Notes: generated from the sequence alone by a model not told the origin. A DNA stretch of 18,580 nt from CAYWTX01 sp964461295 (GCA_964461295.1 CAYWTX010000080.1:1-18580), one strand, 5' to 3'; positions 1-7,772 are shown, counted from the first letter of the stretch. A program made the numbers and translations.

Positions 1-603
1 CTGCTGGCCATGGGCGGGTGCAACTCCCAGTTGCTCGAGTTCTTTATGTACGCTTCCCAGCCGGCGGAGAAGAAGGTGGAGGCCGAGACGGATGCCCTGA
101 AAGGCAGGTCGGTCGCCATCGTCATCTACACCGACAAGCGAGTGGATTACGAGCACCCCGAGGCGCGGCTGGCGCTGTCGCTGGCGATCGGCGAGTTGCT
201 GCAGACCAACGGCGAGGTCAAGAACATCGTCGACAGCCGGCGGGTCATCCGCTACCAGGACGACAACCTCGACTGGGACCTGAAGGGCAAGACGGATCTG
301 GGCAAGGTGTTCGGGGCCGAGCGGGTCCTGTTTATCTCCATGGTCGAATACACGACTCGCGAGCCGGGCAGCCAGAACCTCTACAAAGGCAGCGCCATCG
401 GCGAGGTGAGCGTGTACGACACGACGCAAACGGAACGGCAGGCTCGCGTCTGGCGCAGCAGGGACATCAGCGTCACGTACCCGGAGAAGTCCGTCGTCGG
501 CACGTTCGCGGAGTCCGACCGCTCCGTGCGGATCAAGCTGGAACAACTCTTCTCCGAAGCGGTGGCCAGGAAGTTCTACGATCACAAGGTGCCCAATGAG
601 TAG
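1..603 (+). CDS. Putative lipoprotein, 5' end cut by the window edge
   Basis: The reading frame is open from base 1. The first codons read LLAMGGC, the tail of a lipoprotein signal peptide with a lipobox-like MGGC, so cysteine codon 7 is the probable lipidated residue. The ATG at base 10 would leave only three residues before that cysteine, so the true start lies upstream of the window. The mature part (about 195 residues) is a soluble alpha/beta domain whose pattern (VAIVIYTD, then a helix with RLALSLAIGELL, then FGAERVLFISMVEY) recalls periplasmic LpoB/CsgG-type folds; that is inference, and I do not recognise a named family. It overlaps the next gene by 8 bases (596-603), so the two are probably translated together. 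The next protein is a paralogue: both contain a VDYE motif and end in a Phe-x-Asp-His-Lys motif. Confidence 0.75.
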   Translation: MLAMGGCNSQLLEFFMYASQPAEKKVEAETDALKGRSVAIVIYTDKRVDYEHPEARLALSLAIGELLQTNGEVKNIVDSRRVIRYQDDNLDWDLKGKTDLGKVFGAERVLFISMVEYTTREPGSQNLYKGSAIGEVSVYDTTQTERQARVWRSRDISVTYPEKSVVGTFAESDRSVRIKLEQLFSEAVARKFYDHKVPNE

Positions 604-1261
604 TCGATCCGCGTTCCTCGCGGCCGTGCCGGCTCTGGCGTTCCTGCTCGGCTCCTGCGGGCTGGCCGCATGGCCCGTCGAGGCCTTCGCCCCGCCCAAG
701 AAGGTCAAGGCGGAATTCAAGCCGCCCGAAGGGCGCACCTTGCTGGTCTTCGTGGACGACATGGTCCGTCCGGTCGATTACGAGCCCATCAAGAGCGAAC
801 TCGCCCAGCAGATCAACGACCTGCTCATCGAAAAGAAGATCGCCGGCGGCGTCATTCCTTACCGCAACGTCATCGACCTGGCCTCCCGGCGGCCGGACTT
901 CAATGCCCTCAGCGTCGGGGAGGTCGGGCGCGAACTCAAGGCCGACATCGTGCTGTACGTCCGCATCGACAAATTCGCGCTTCGCGACGAGGGCGGCGGG
1001 CCGATGTGGCACGGGCAGCTCCAGGTCACCGTCCGCATGGTCGACGTGGAGAACGGGTGGAACAACCGCTCGGAGGCGAGGCTGTGGCCCAAGGACAAGC
1101 CCGATGGCCACCTGATCCCGCTGGCCGAGACGCCGCCATCGACCGAGACGGCGCCCAACCACGCCCAGGAGATCACACGCGCCCTGGCGAGGAACGTGGC
1201 CGCGGAGGTCGTCAGGCCGTTCCACGATCACAAGGAATCGCGCTCAACCGCGTGGGATTGA
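596..1261 (+). CDS. Putative lipoprotein, paralogue of the preceding gene
   Basis: A 221-residue protein. The N-terminus MSSRSAFLAAVPALAFLLGSC is a lipoprotein signal peptide with lipobox LGSC and Cys21 as the likely lipidation site, so it is predicted to be membrane-anchored. The mature domain mirrors the upstream gene: a GRTLLVFVDD strand, a PVDYE motif, a helix ending in INDLL, a segment with RRPDFNALS, then an LKADIVLYVRIDKF strand, and FHDHK near the end. The ATG lies within ATGAGTAG, 8 bases before the end of the upstream frame, which indicates translational coupling. The function is unknown. Tandem paralogous lipoproteins often form hetero-oligomers, but nothing here proves it. Downstream the gene converges on def. 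Confidence 0.8.
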   Translation: MSSRSAFLAAVPALAFLLGSCGLAAWPVEAFAPPKKVKAEFKPPEGRTLLVFVDDMVRPVDYEPIKSELAQQINDLLIEKKIAGGVIPYRNVIDLASRRPDFNALSVGEVGRELKADIVLYVRIDKFALRDEGGGPMWHGQLQVTVRMVDVENGWNNRSEARLWPKDKPDGHLIPLAETPPSTETAPNHAQEITRALARNVAAEVVRPFHDHKESRSTAWD

Positions 1262-1280
1262 GAAGAACTGGCGGATGCGG

Positions 1281-1394
1281 ATCGCGGGTTGCGGAATTGC
1301 CGGACGATCGCTCTGCGATGATAAGCAGAACCTTGCAGCCGCCGCCGGATGGAACGCGGGACTTCCCATCGCGCGGAAATCCGCATCCCGCGAT
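1281..1394. repeat. Imperfect inverted repeat between convergent genes
   Basis: The 138-bp gap between the second lipoprotein and def contains ATCGCGGGTTGCGGA (1281-1295) and its inverse at 1380-1394, matching 14 of 15 bases. Inside it, CGCGGGA (1355-1361) pairs with TCCCGCG (1386-1392) around a smaller GCGGA/TCCGC dyad. It could act as a bidirectional terminator for the two convergent genes, but there is no T-run on either strand. A short repeat element is equally possible. Confidence 0.35.
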
Positions 1395-1399
1395 TCCCC

Positions 1400-1942
1400 C
1401 TACACCGCCACGAACTCCTCTTCCAGGTCCTGGATGACCTTGCGGTTGGCCAGTTTCGCCACCGAACCCATGCGGTCGATCAGCAGCCGGCCGTCCAGGT
1501 GATCGCACTCGTGCTGGAAGATCCTGGCGACGAAATCCTCGCCGGTTTCCTCGAACGGCTGTCCAGCCCGGTCGACGGCGCGGATGGTGACGGTCTTCTT
1601 CCGCTTGATCTTGCACGACACGTTGGGGAAGCTCAGGCAGCCTTCCTCGCTGTCCTGCGTGCCCTCGCCGGAGATGATCTCCGGATTGATGTACACGCGG
1701 CGGTCGCCGCTTTCGTACGTGGGCGACGCGACGAACATGCGGACCGTCACGCCCACCTGCGGCGCCGCAAGCCCCACGCCCCGGGCCGCGAACATCAGCT
1801 CGAGCATTCGCTCGGCCAGGGCACGCACCGCGTCATCCACCGCCGCGATGGGCGTGCACAACTCGCGCAGCCGCGGGTCAGGGTACTTCACCACCAGCAG
1901 CGACGCGATGGCTACACGATGTATTTTCTCGTCCGAAGTCAT
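1400..1942 (-). CDS. def: Peptide deformylase
   Basis: Removes the N-formyl group from nascent proteins at the ribosome exit. All three hallmark motifs are present in order: GVGLAAPQVG (motif I), EEGCLSFP (motif II, metal-binding Cys) and QHECDHLDG (motif III, HExxH with two metal-binding His and the catalytic Glu). The 180-residue length from ATG at 1942 fits the family, and the N-terminal VVKYPDPRLRELC segment is the usual deformylase opening. The frame stays open upstream, but that extension has no homologous character and would run through the promoter. There is no Shine-Dalgarno sequence before the ATG; a -10 hexamer ends 8 nt upstream, so the mRNA may be leaderless. The gene is monocistronic in this window and is not next to fmt. 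Confidence 0.95.
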   Translation of the reverse strand: MTSDEKIHRVAIASLLVVKYPDPRLRELCTPIAAVDDAVRALAERMLELMFAARGVGLAAPQVGVTVRMFVASPTYESGDRRVYINPEIISGEGTQDSEEGCLSFPNVSCKIKRKKTVTIRAVDRAGQPFEETGEDFVARIFQHECDHLDGRLLIDRMGSVAKLANRKVIQDLEEEFVAV

Positions 1943-1950
1943 TGCGCACC

Positions 1951-1980
1951 ATAATACGGCCGAAACGCGGGGCGAATCAA
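1951..1980 (-). promoter_or_regulatory. Sigma-70-like promoter of def
   Basis: On the minus strand: TTGATT (1980-1975), an 18-nt spacer, TATTAT (1956-1951), then only 8 nt (ggtgcgca) to the def ATG. Transcription would begin at or next to the start codon. This is sequence inference only. Confidence 0.55.
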
Positions 1981-2159
1981 CCGGTTGCGGCACAACGACC
2001 CTTCGCCCTTCCTCGCGTTCGTTTCCATCGCTTCCCATCCCCTTCGTCCCTGCTCATCGCTTCGGGTGCATGACCGTTCTTGCATCGCCCCTTCAGGCTG
2101 AAGAAACAGCCAGAGGCGGGGTGGCAACCACGGTCATACACCCCATTGTCTCCTCGCGA

Positions 2160-2187
2160 TTGACATCGATGGCGGGGAATGTACAAT
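2160..2187 (+). promoter_or_regulatory. Promoter upstream of rnc
   Basis: TTGACA (2160-2165), a 16-nt spacer and TACAAT (2182-2187) form a good sigma-70-type promoter. It would give an untranslated leader of roughly 160 nt before the rnc start at 2353, long enough for a leader structure; many rnc mRNAs autoregulate through 5' hairpins. The rest of the 410-bp def-rnc gap (1943-2352) shows no gene. Confidence 0.55.
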
Positions 2188-2352
2188 CCCGGTGTACCGG
2201 TTGTCAGGAAGGCCGGGCTTTGACGGCATCCGCCAGCGAGGTCCTCGCCGGGCGGATCCCGCCACGAGCCCTGCTCTTCGAGACGGAAGCGGTTCACATC
2301 CCATGTGGAGCCGCCGCGGCCCCATCACGGCCGAGCGGACGACGGAGAGCCA

Positions 2353-3096
2353 GTGGACGCCGCACACCTTCAGCACTGTCAGGAGCTCATCGGCTACCCG
2401 TTCAGGGACCCCGCCCTGCTTGAGGTCGCCCTCACGCACGCGTCGGTTGCCTCCACGCGCCTGCAGAGCAACGAACGCATGGAGTTCCTTGGCGATTCCG
2501 TGCTTGGTCTGGTGGTCGTCCACGAGCTGTACGACCGCTATGGGGAACTGCTCGAGGGGGAGATGACCAAGATCAAGTCGCTGGTCGTCTCCCGCCGCAC
2601 GTGCTCGGCCATCATCGAGGAGGCCGGGCTGGGCAACGTCATGGACCTCGGCAAGGGGATGCCCATGGGCGACAAACTGCCGCCGTCGGTCACCGCGGCC
2701 GTGTTCGAGTCGATCGTCGGGGCGATCTACCTCGACGGCGGGCTGGACCCGGCCCGGCGGTTCATCCTGCGGTGGATGAGCGCGCACATCGAGGATGCCT
2801 TCGCCACCGAGCACCAGCGGAACTTCAAGTCGCTCCTCCAGCAGTATGCCCAGCGGCGGTGGGGCAGCACGCCGGAATACCACCTGCTGGACGAGAAAGG
2901 TCCCGACCACAGCAAGTGCTTTGAGATCGCCGTGTCAGTGGCCGGGAGGCACTTCACCAGCGCCTGGGGCATGAACAAGAAGGACGCCGAGCAGGCGGCC
3001 GCGCTGAAGGCCCTGCAGGAACTGGGGCGGATCGAAGGTGACGGGGAACCCCCCGCGCATCGCGAGTCGGCGCAGAAGGATGCTCCTGTCCCGTAG
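2353..3096 (+). CDS. rnc: Ribonuclease III
   Basis: Double-stranded-RNA endonuclease for rRNA and mRNA processing; 247 residues from GTG at 2353. That GTG is preceded by GGAGAG with good spacing, whereas the upstream in-frame ATG at 2305 has no close ribosome site. The nuclease domain (about residues 5-150) carries the signature ERMEFLGDSVL (Glu41, Glu44, Asp48). The C-terminal part (about 155-228) is a dsRNA-binding domain with NFKSLLQQYAQ and the terminal KKDAEQAAALKALQEL helix. One oddity: where E. coli has Asp114 followed by Glu117, this protein reads TAAVFES, so Asp114 is replaced by Ala116 while the essential Glu (Glu119) is kept. The C-terminal tail after the dsRBD is short and charged. 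Confidence 0.95.
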   Translation: MDAAHLQHCQELIGYPFRDPALLEVALTHASVASTRLQSNERMEFLGDSVLGLVVVHELYDRYGELLEGEMTKIKSLVVSRRTCSAIIEEAGLGNVMDLGKGMPMGDKLPPSVTAAVFESIVGAIYLDGGLDPARRFILRWMSAHIEDAFATEHQRNFKSLLQQYAQRRWGSTPEYHLLDEKGPDHSKCFEIAVSVAGRHFTSAWGMNKKDAEQAAALKALQELGRIEGDGEPPAHRESAQKDAPVP

Positions 3097-3129
3097 GCCC
3101 CAAGTCGCCGCGGCGACCGTGCCCGGGGC
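3097..3129. terminator. Dyad just after rnc, possible terminator
   Basis: Directly after the rnc stop, GCCCC (3097-3101) and GGGGC (3125-3129) bracket the perfect 14-bp palindrome GTCGCCGCGGCGAC (3104-3117). The structure is stable but has no T-run, so intrinsic termination is doubtful. Confidence 0.3.
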
Positions 3130-3454
3130 ATCCGCAAGCCAAGGCGGCAGGCGGCGGGGAGCAGGCGCCAGGAACCCAGCGAGCGCGGGCGCCGCCGACT
3201 GCGAAGCTCCTTCAGGGACGCGGCAACCACGTTCTCCGTACCGGGAAGCTTGCCGGAAGAACAAGCTGTCAGACCTGAGCAACGCATCGGACTGTCTCTG
3301 TCTGTCCCGCGGGACCGCGCCCCAACAGGCTGAGGGGTTCTGTCAGTTCCAGCGAAACGTGCAACCGACCAATGGGCCCCTTGTTCCACTCGGTGACGCC
3401 CTTGGCTCCTTTCGACACTCGCCATTTGCCAATCGGCACTGTCTTGTTTCGCAC
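3130..3454. other. Intergenic stretch without a recognisable gene
   Basis: Open frames here have no family resemblance and no ribosome sites. The only local structure I see is the 12-bp palindrome GTCCCGCGGGAC (3302-3313), preceded by a CTGTCTCTGTCTGT microrepeat. Base composition becomes less GC-rich towards the promoter at 3455. Confidence 0.4.
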
Positions 3455-3482
3455 TTGGCGCGGGGCGTTTCGGCCGTAGAAT
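3455..3482 (+). promoter_or_regulatory. Promoter of the SpoIIE-type phosphatase gene
   Basis: TTGGCG (3455-3460), a 16-nt spacer and TAGAAT (3477-3482). Initiation would be near 3489, giving either a leader of about 35 nt to GTG 3525 or a leaderless message starting at GTG 3492. Confidence 0.45.
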
Positions 3483-3524
3483 ATCCCGTCTGTGACCTGG
3501 GGTGAATCCAGAAGGGCTGTCGTT

Positions 3525-5204
3525 GTGGCGATGTTGACGGACTATGTTGCTCCCGAATCACTTCAGCGGCTCCAGGACGAGTTTGTCTCCGCACTGGGTC
3601 TGCCGCTGCGTATCTGCTCCGAAACAGGCGAGTTCCTGACGGAGAAGTCTCCTTCCGCGCTCAGCGTGTCGCTCGAACAGAACCCCTTGGCCGCGATGGC
3701 GTCGGCAAAGCTGCGCGGCGAGGCCGAAGCCGAAGGCGAGGGCGGGATCCTGCTTTCGCCGTTCGCCGCCCCCGCCGCCGACGGCAGCGTGCCCATCGAG
3801 TTGGACGGCGAGATTCTCGGCCGAATCGTCGTCGCCGATGCCCCGCCGCCCGTTGCGGCGCCGGCGCCCGTTGCGCCGGCCGGGGCGGGCAACCAGCGCC
3901 TGGTGCACCTGATGGCCGCGGTGATCGCCCGGCGGTACAACCGCCAGAAACTGCTCCGCACGCGGATCGGCGAGTTGGCGGCGCTGTATCGCCTGACGGC
4001 GGAGTTCACCTCCAAGCGCGACCTGCAGAGCGTGCTGGACCTGGTCTGTCGTACGGTGGTGGAGGTGCTGAGCGCCAAGGCGTGCGCGATCCGGCTGCTC
4101 AACGAAGACCGCACCGAGTTGGTGGCCAAGGCGGTGGCGAACCTCTCGCCGAAGTACCTGAACAAGGGGCCGGTGGCGATCTCCGCCAGCCAGATCGACC
4201 GCGAGGTGATGACCACGGGCAAGACCGTGTACATCGCCGATCTGCGGATCGACCCGCGGACGCTGTACCCGGCCGAGGCCGAGCGGGAGGGGATCGTCAG
4301 CGGCTTGTGCGCGCCGCTGACGTACAAGGGGCGCAGCGAGGGCGTGATCCGCGTGTACACGGGCGAGGTGCACGAGTTCGACTGGTACGAGCGGTCGCTG
4401 CTGGAGGCGATCGCAGCCCAGGCGGCCGCGGCGATCGTGAACTCGCGGCTGTACGAGGAGGCCGTACGCGGGGAGGAGTTGCGGCGGACGCTTCGGCTGG
4501 CGGGGGAGGTGCAGCGGCGGATGATCCCCGGCGAGCCGCCGAAACTGCCCGGGCTGGACGTGGCGGCGTTGTACGTGCCGTGCTTCGAGTTGGGCGGCGA
4601 CTTCTACGATTTCCTGCCGTTGGGCGACCATAACCTGGGCGTGGCCGTGTGCGACGTGGTGGGCAAGGGCGTGCGGGCGAGCCTGCTGATGGCGTCGATA
4701 CGGGCGTCGCTGCGGGCCCACGCGACCAACATCTACGACATGGCGCGCGTGATGCAGCGGGTGAACCGCGACCTGTGCATCGACACGGCCATCAGCGACT
4801 TCGCGACGATGTTCTACGGCGTGATCGACGTTCGGGAGCGGCGGTTCACGTACGCCAACGCGGGGCATCCGCCGCCGCTGCTGATACGCGGAGGGCGGTT
4901 CTGCCACCTCAGCACGGGCGGCGGCGTGTTGGGAATCGATCCCGAGGGAACGTGGAAGTGCGATACCATGATCTTCCGCCCCGGCGACGCGGTGGTGCTG
5001 TTCACCGACGGGCTGGCGGAGGCCCTGGATTTCCACGACGAGCCGTTTGGGCGCCAGCGGATCGAGCTGGCGGCCCAGACCGCCCTCCAGGCCGGGCAGT
5101 CCGCCGACGGCGTGACCAAGCACATCCTGTGGGAGATGCGGCGGTTCGTCGGCCTGCAGGCGGCGCCAGATGACTTGACTTTGATCGTGATTCGGGTTCT
5201 ATAG
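3525..5204 (+). CDS. PocR-like/GAF/SpoIIE protein serine phosphatase
   Basis: A signalling phosphatase of the RsbU/SpoIIE PP2C class, expected to dephosphorylate an anti-sigma-factor antagonist. From GTG 3525 it has 559 residues. The first ~60 residues (PESLQRLQDEFVSALGLPLR, then an SETGEFLTEKS turn) resemble the start of PocR sensory domains, followed by an Ala/Pro linker. A GAF domain covers about 150-310. The PP2C domain covers about 322-557 with ELGGDFYDF, VCDVVGKGVRASLLMA, ANAGHPPPLL, DAVVLFTDGLAEA and DDLTLIVIRV, so the metal-binding aspartates are intact. Start choice: AGAAGGG lies 8 nt before GTG 3525; ATG 3531 and a possibly leaderless GTG 3492 are alternatives. No anti-sigma or STAS gene is adjacent; the only sigma factor in the window is about 12 kb away. 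Confidence 0.88.
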   Translation: MAMLTDYVAPESLQRLQDEFVSALGLPLRICSETGEFLTEKSPSALSVSLEQNPLAAMASAKLRGEAEAEGEGGILLSPFAAPAADGSVPIELDGEILGRIVVADAPPPVAAPAPVAPAGAGNQRLVHLMAAVIARRYNRQKLLRTRIGELAALYRLTAEFTSKRDLQSVLDLVCRTVVEVLSAKACAIRLLNEDRTELVAKAVANLSPKYLNKGPVAISASQIDREVMTTGKTVYIADLRIDPRTLYPAEAEREGIVSGLCAPLTYKGRSEGVIRVYTGEVHEFDWYERSLLEAIAAQAAAAIVNSRLYEEAVRGEELRRTLRLAGEVQRRMIPGEPPKLPGLDVAALYVPCFELGGDFYDFLPLGDHNLGVAVCDVVGKGVRASLLMASIRASLRAHATNIYDMARVMQRVNRDLCIDTAISDFATMFYGVIDVRERRFTYANAGHPPPLLIRGGRFCHLSTGGGVLGIDPEGTWKCDTMIFRPGDAVVLFTDGLAEALDFHDEPFGRQRIELAAQTALQAGQSADGVTKHILWEMRRFVGLQAAPDDLTLIVIRVL

Positions 5205-5287
5205 CTGCTTACGAACCGCCTGGGTCACTGAAGTGATCAGGCTGAGTGTCCACAAACATTGAACGGCGCAAGGGAGCCAAGGACCGC

Positions 5288-6346
5288 ATGAGTCACTTCT
5301 GCCTGCTGAGTGACCCCGACAACTACGTCGCCCACGACTGGGACCTTCTGGCCGACGAGCCCGCGCGGGCTCACTGGCTGGACCACTTCGAAAAGCACTT
5401 CTCGAAGACCATGGACCACGCCGCCAAGCAGTACGGCCGGTCGGTCGCCAGCCGTATCCAGGCGGCGCGGCAGGAATTCAGCGCAGCCATGCAGCGGCTG
5501 CGCGAGAACCCCGCCGGCCAGGACGGCAAGCTTGACATCATCACGCTGGACCGCATGCGCGGGCAGACCCTCCGCAGGTTCAAGCTCAATGATCCCTTCG
5601 CGTACATCAAGGCGCGTGAGAACGACGCGGCCGTGAAGATGTACCCCGAGGTCGTGCTTCGCCTGCGATCGCTGAGCAACGCGGAGAAGTGGCTGCATCT
5701 GGTGGAGTGCGTGTTCGCGGGGAACATCTACGACATGGGCGCGATGGAGGTGATGCACCTGGCCGACGAGAAGGCCGACTTCGTCACGCTGATCGACCAG
5801 ATTCGCCCCCGCCCCTGGCTGGTGGACGATTACGACCGCCTCGCCGCCGACCTGCTGACCGCGCCGCCCACCAAGTGGGCCAAGGCCATCGTCTTCGTCG
5901 ACAACGCCGGCAGCGACTTCGTCCTGGGCCTCATGCCGTTCGTCCGCGAACTGGCGCTGGGCGGCACGCACATCGTCCTGGTCGCCAACGAGACGCCCTC
6001 GCTCAACGACATGACCGTCAACGAGACCATCTCCGTCGTGGAGCGCATCGCGGCCGACGACCTGCACCTGCTGGCCCTGATCGACGCGGGGATGTTCGAG
6101 GTGGTCTCCAGCGGCAGCGACATCCCGCTGATCGACCTGTCGCAGGTGTCCGACGAACTGAACACGGGCGCCGACGGCGCCGACCTGGTCATTCTGGAAG
6201 GCATGGGCCGGGCCGTCGAGAGCAACTTCGACGCGAAGTTCAAGGTGGACGCGCTCCGCCTGGCGATCCTGAAAGACCAGGCCGTGGCCACGCGGATGGG
6301 CGGCAATCTGTACGACTGCGTGTGCAAGTACACGCCCATCGGGTAG
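5288..6346 (+). CDS. DUF89/ARMT1-family phosphatase, PANK4-like
   Basis: A metal-dependent damage-control phosphatase of the DUF89 family, most like the C-terminal domain of pantothenate kinase 4, which acts on 4'-phosphopantetheine and its damaged forms. In 352 residues I see VFVDNAGSDFVLG (Asp205-Asn206, Asp210), VRELALGGTHIVLVANETPS, LNDMT (Asp241), and the terminal EGMGRAVESNFDAKF block with a following Lys/Asp. The 36-residue spacing between Asp205 and Asp241 matches, as I recall it, that of the PANK4 metal ligands. ATG 5288 is chosen because AAGGA stands just before it; GTG 5246 would add 14 residues. A small dyad, TCACT-GA-AGTGA (5225-5236), lies in the 83-bp gap after the phosphatase gene. 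No kinase domain is fused. Subfamily is confident, substrate is inference. Confidence 0.85.
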   Translation: MSHFCLLSDPDNYVAHDWDLLADEPARAHWLDHFEKHFSKTMDHAAKQYGRSVASRIQAARQEFSAAMQRLRENPAGQDGKLDIITLDRMRGQTLRRFKLNDPFAYIKARENDAAVKMYPEVVLRLRSLSNAEKWLHLVECVFAGNIYDMGAMEVMHLADEKADFVTLIDQIRPRPWLVDDYDRLAADLLTAPPTKWAKAIVFVDNAGSDFVLGLMPFVRELALGGTHIVLVANETPSLNDMTVNETISVVERIAADDLHLLALIDAGMFEVVSSGSDIPLIDLSQVSDELNTGADGADLVILEGMGRAVESNFDAKFKVDALRLAILKDQAVATRMGGNLYDCVCKYTPIG

Positions 6347-6386
6347 CGCCACCCCCACGCCGAACGAACGGAGCTGTCAAGTCCTG

Positions 6387-6566
6387 AGAGGTTGTGAAAG
6401 AACCGCGGAAGCGGCCTTGCTTCCTCTTAGCCCCGAAGGGGCGTCGAGGGTTTAGCCGGGGGCGTAAGCCCCCGGTATACAAGCAATTAAGCATAGAGCC
6501 CCGAAGGGGCGACAGACAGCGTCCAGAGCGAGCAGACCCGCGAGTTTCGATTCTTTCACAAGCTCT
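6387..6566. mobile_element. 180-bp palindromic element with inverted ends (MITE-like)
   Basis: The 355-bp gap between the DUF89 gene and the sugar kinase holds a structured unit. Its ends are inverted: AGAGGTTGTGAAAGAA (6387-6402) against TTCTTTCACAAGCTCT (6551-6566), 15 of 16 positions pairing. Inside are three hairpins: GCCCC-GAA-GGGGC at 6430-6442 and again at 6498-6510, and CCGGGGGC-GTAA-GCCCCCGG at 6456-6475. It contains no convincing coding frame. I see no clear target-site duplication. It looks like a non-autonomous repeat, possibly moved by a RAYT-type or other transposase elsewhere. Confidence 0.55.
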
Positions 6567-6701
6567 GACTCCAGGTTGTCACTTCCGTTCCCTGTGTACC
6601 CATCCACGGGGGATTGATCATCCGCTGCCGCTGGGTGCCCTCATTGGCTCTTGCACGGCCGGCGCGGCAGCGGCAAACTACCTGCCCACAAGGAGACCGC
6701 C

Positions 6702-7760
6702 ATGGCCAACGACTACGACCTGGTAACGTTCGGCGAGGCGATGGTTCGCCTCTCGTCGCCCAACTACATGCGTCTCGAGGCGTGCTCGCGGCTGGACGTC
6801 TCGGCTGGCGGGGCCGAGTGGAACGTCGCCGTCAACTGCGCGTCGCTGGGCCTGAAGGCCGCCTGGGTCAGCCGCCTCGTCGACGTCTGGAGCGGGAGGC
6901 TCATCGCGCAGGCCGCGGCCGCTCGCGGCGTGGACGTCTCCAACGTCGTGTGGACGAAGTTCGACGGCATCGGCAAGGTCCGCAACGGCTTCTACCACCT
7001 CGAGACCGGCGTGGGCCCGCGCGCCAGCGCCGTCTTCTACGACCGCGCCAACACCGCCGTCAGCCAGATGTCCGCCGACATGGTCGACTGGAGGGCCCTG
7101 CTGGCGCGGACGCGATGGCTGCACGTCAGCGGGATCACGCCGGCCTTGTCGCCGACGCTGGCCGCCACGACGGTCGAGGCCTTCGGCATCGCCCGCCAGT
7201 GCGGCGTGACAACCAGCTACGACCTGAACTTCCGCGGCAAGCTGTGGACGGCTGCGCAGGCCCAGGAGACCAACGCCCAGGTCGTCCCGCACGTCAGCGT
7301 GCTGATCGGCAACGAGGAGGATTTCGAGAAGTGCCTGGGCTTCAAGGCCGAGGGCACCGACCAGAGCTACTCGGCCCTGGACCCGGAGAGCTACAAGCAG
7401 GTGGTCCGTCGCGTGGCGGCGAAGTACCCCAACGTGCGGATGGTGGGCACCACGCTGCGCAACGCCAAGACCGGCCTGCTGAACGACTGGCGAACGCTGC
7501 TGTACGACGTGAAGGCGGACACGTTCCACCTCAGCCGCATCTACGAGAACCTGGAGATCGTCGACCGCGTCGGCGGCGGCGACAGTTTCTCGGCCGGACT
7601 GGTCTACTCGCTGCTGGCGGGCAGACCGGCGGCAGAGGCGAACGAGTTCGCGGCCGCGTATTCGGCCCTGGCCCACACGTTCCCCGGCGACGCCAACTGG
7701 GCGACGAAGGAAGAAGCGGAGAAAGCCGCCAAGGGCGGCGGGGCGCGGATCGCGAGATAG
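6702..7760 (+). CDS. kdgK: PfkB-family sugar kinase, 2-keto-3-deoxygluconate kinase-like
   Basis: An ATP-dependent ribokinase-fold kinase, 352 residues. It opens with VTFGEAMVRLSSPNYMRLE and SAGGAEWNVAVNCASLG, the substrate-binding start typical of KDG kinases. Later come NGFYHLETGVGPRASAVFYDRA, the DLNFRGKLW segment (family form DLNYRPKLW), and the catalytic PfkB signature DRVGGGDSFSAGL with the base Asp. The start is ATG 6702, with AAGGAGA 5 nt upstream. The assigned substrate (2-keto-3-deoxygluconate in sugar acid breakdown) rests on motif resemblance; no KDPG aldolase or uronate gene is nearby, so another ketose or deoxy-acid is possible. The last residues are a charged Lys/Ala-rich tail. 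HicAB follows 35 bp downstream. Confidence 0.85.
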   Translation: MANDYDLVTFGEAMVRLSSPNYMRLEACSRLDVSAGGAEWNVAVNCASLGLKAAWVSRLVDVWSGRLIAQAAAARGVDVSNVVWTKFDGIGKVRNGFYHLETGVGPRASAVFYDRANTAVSQMSADMVDWRALLARTRWLHVSGITPALSPTLAATTVEAFGIARQCGVTTSYDLNFRGKLWTAAQAQETNAQVVPHVSVLIGNEEDFEKCLGFKAEGTDQSYSALDPESYKQVVRRVAAKYPNVRMVGTTLRNAKTGLLNDWRTLLYDVKADTFHLSRIYENLEIVDRVGGGDSFSAGLVYSLLAGRPAAEANEFAAAYSALAHTFPGDANWATKEEAEKAAKGGGARIAR

Positions 7761-7772
7761 AAGGGGGTTGGC

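Noticed and set aside
3038..3505. 155-residue open frame between rnc and the phosphatase gene
   Set aside because: It starts inside rnc, crosses the palindrome and the phosphatase promoter, and its product is Arg/Gly-rich with no motif.
3558..5123. Long open frame antisense to the SpoIIE phosphatase gene
   Set aside because: Its product is rich in His, Arg and Gln with no family motif. It is the typical shadow of a GC-rich gene, while the plus strand carries complete GAF and PP2C motifs.
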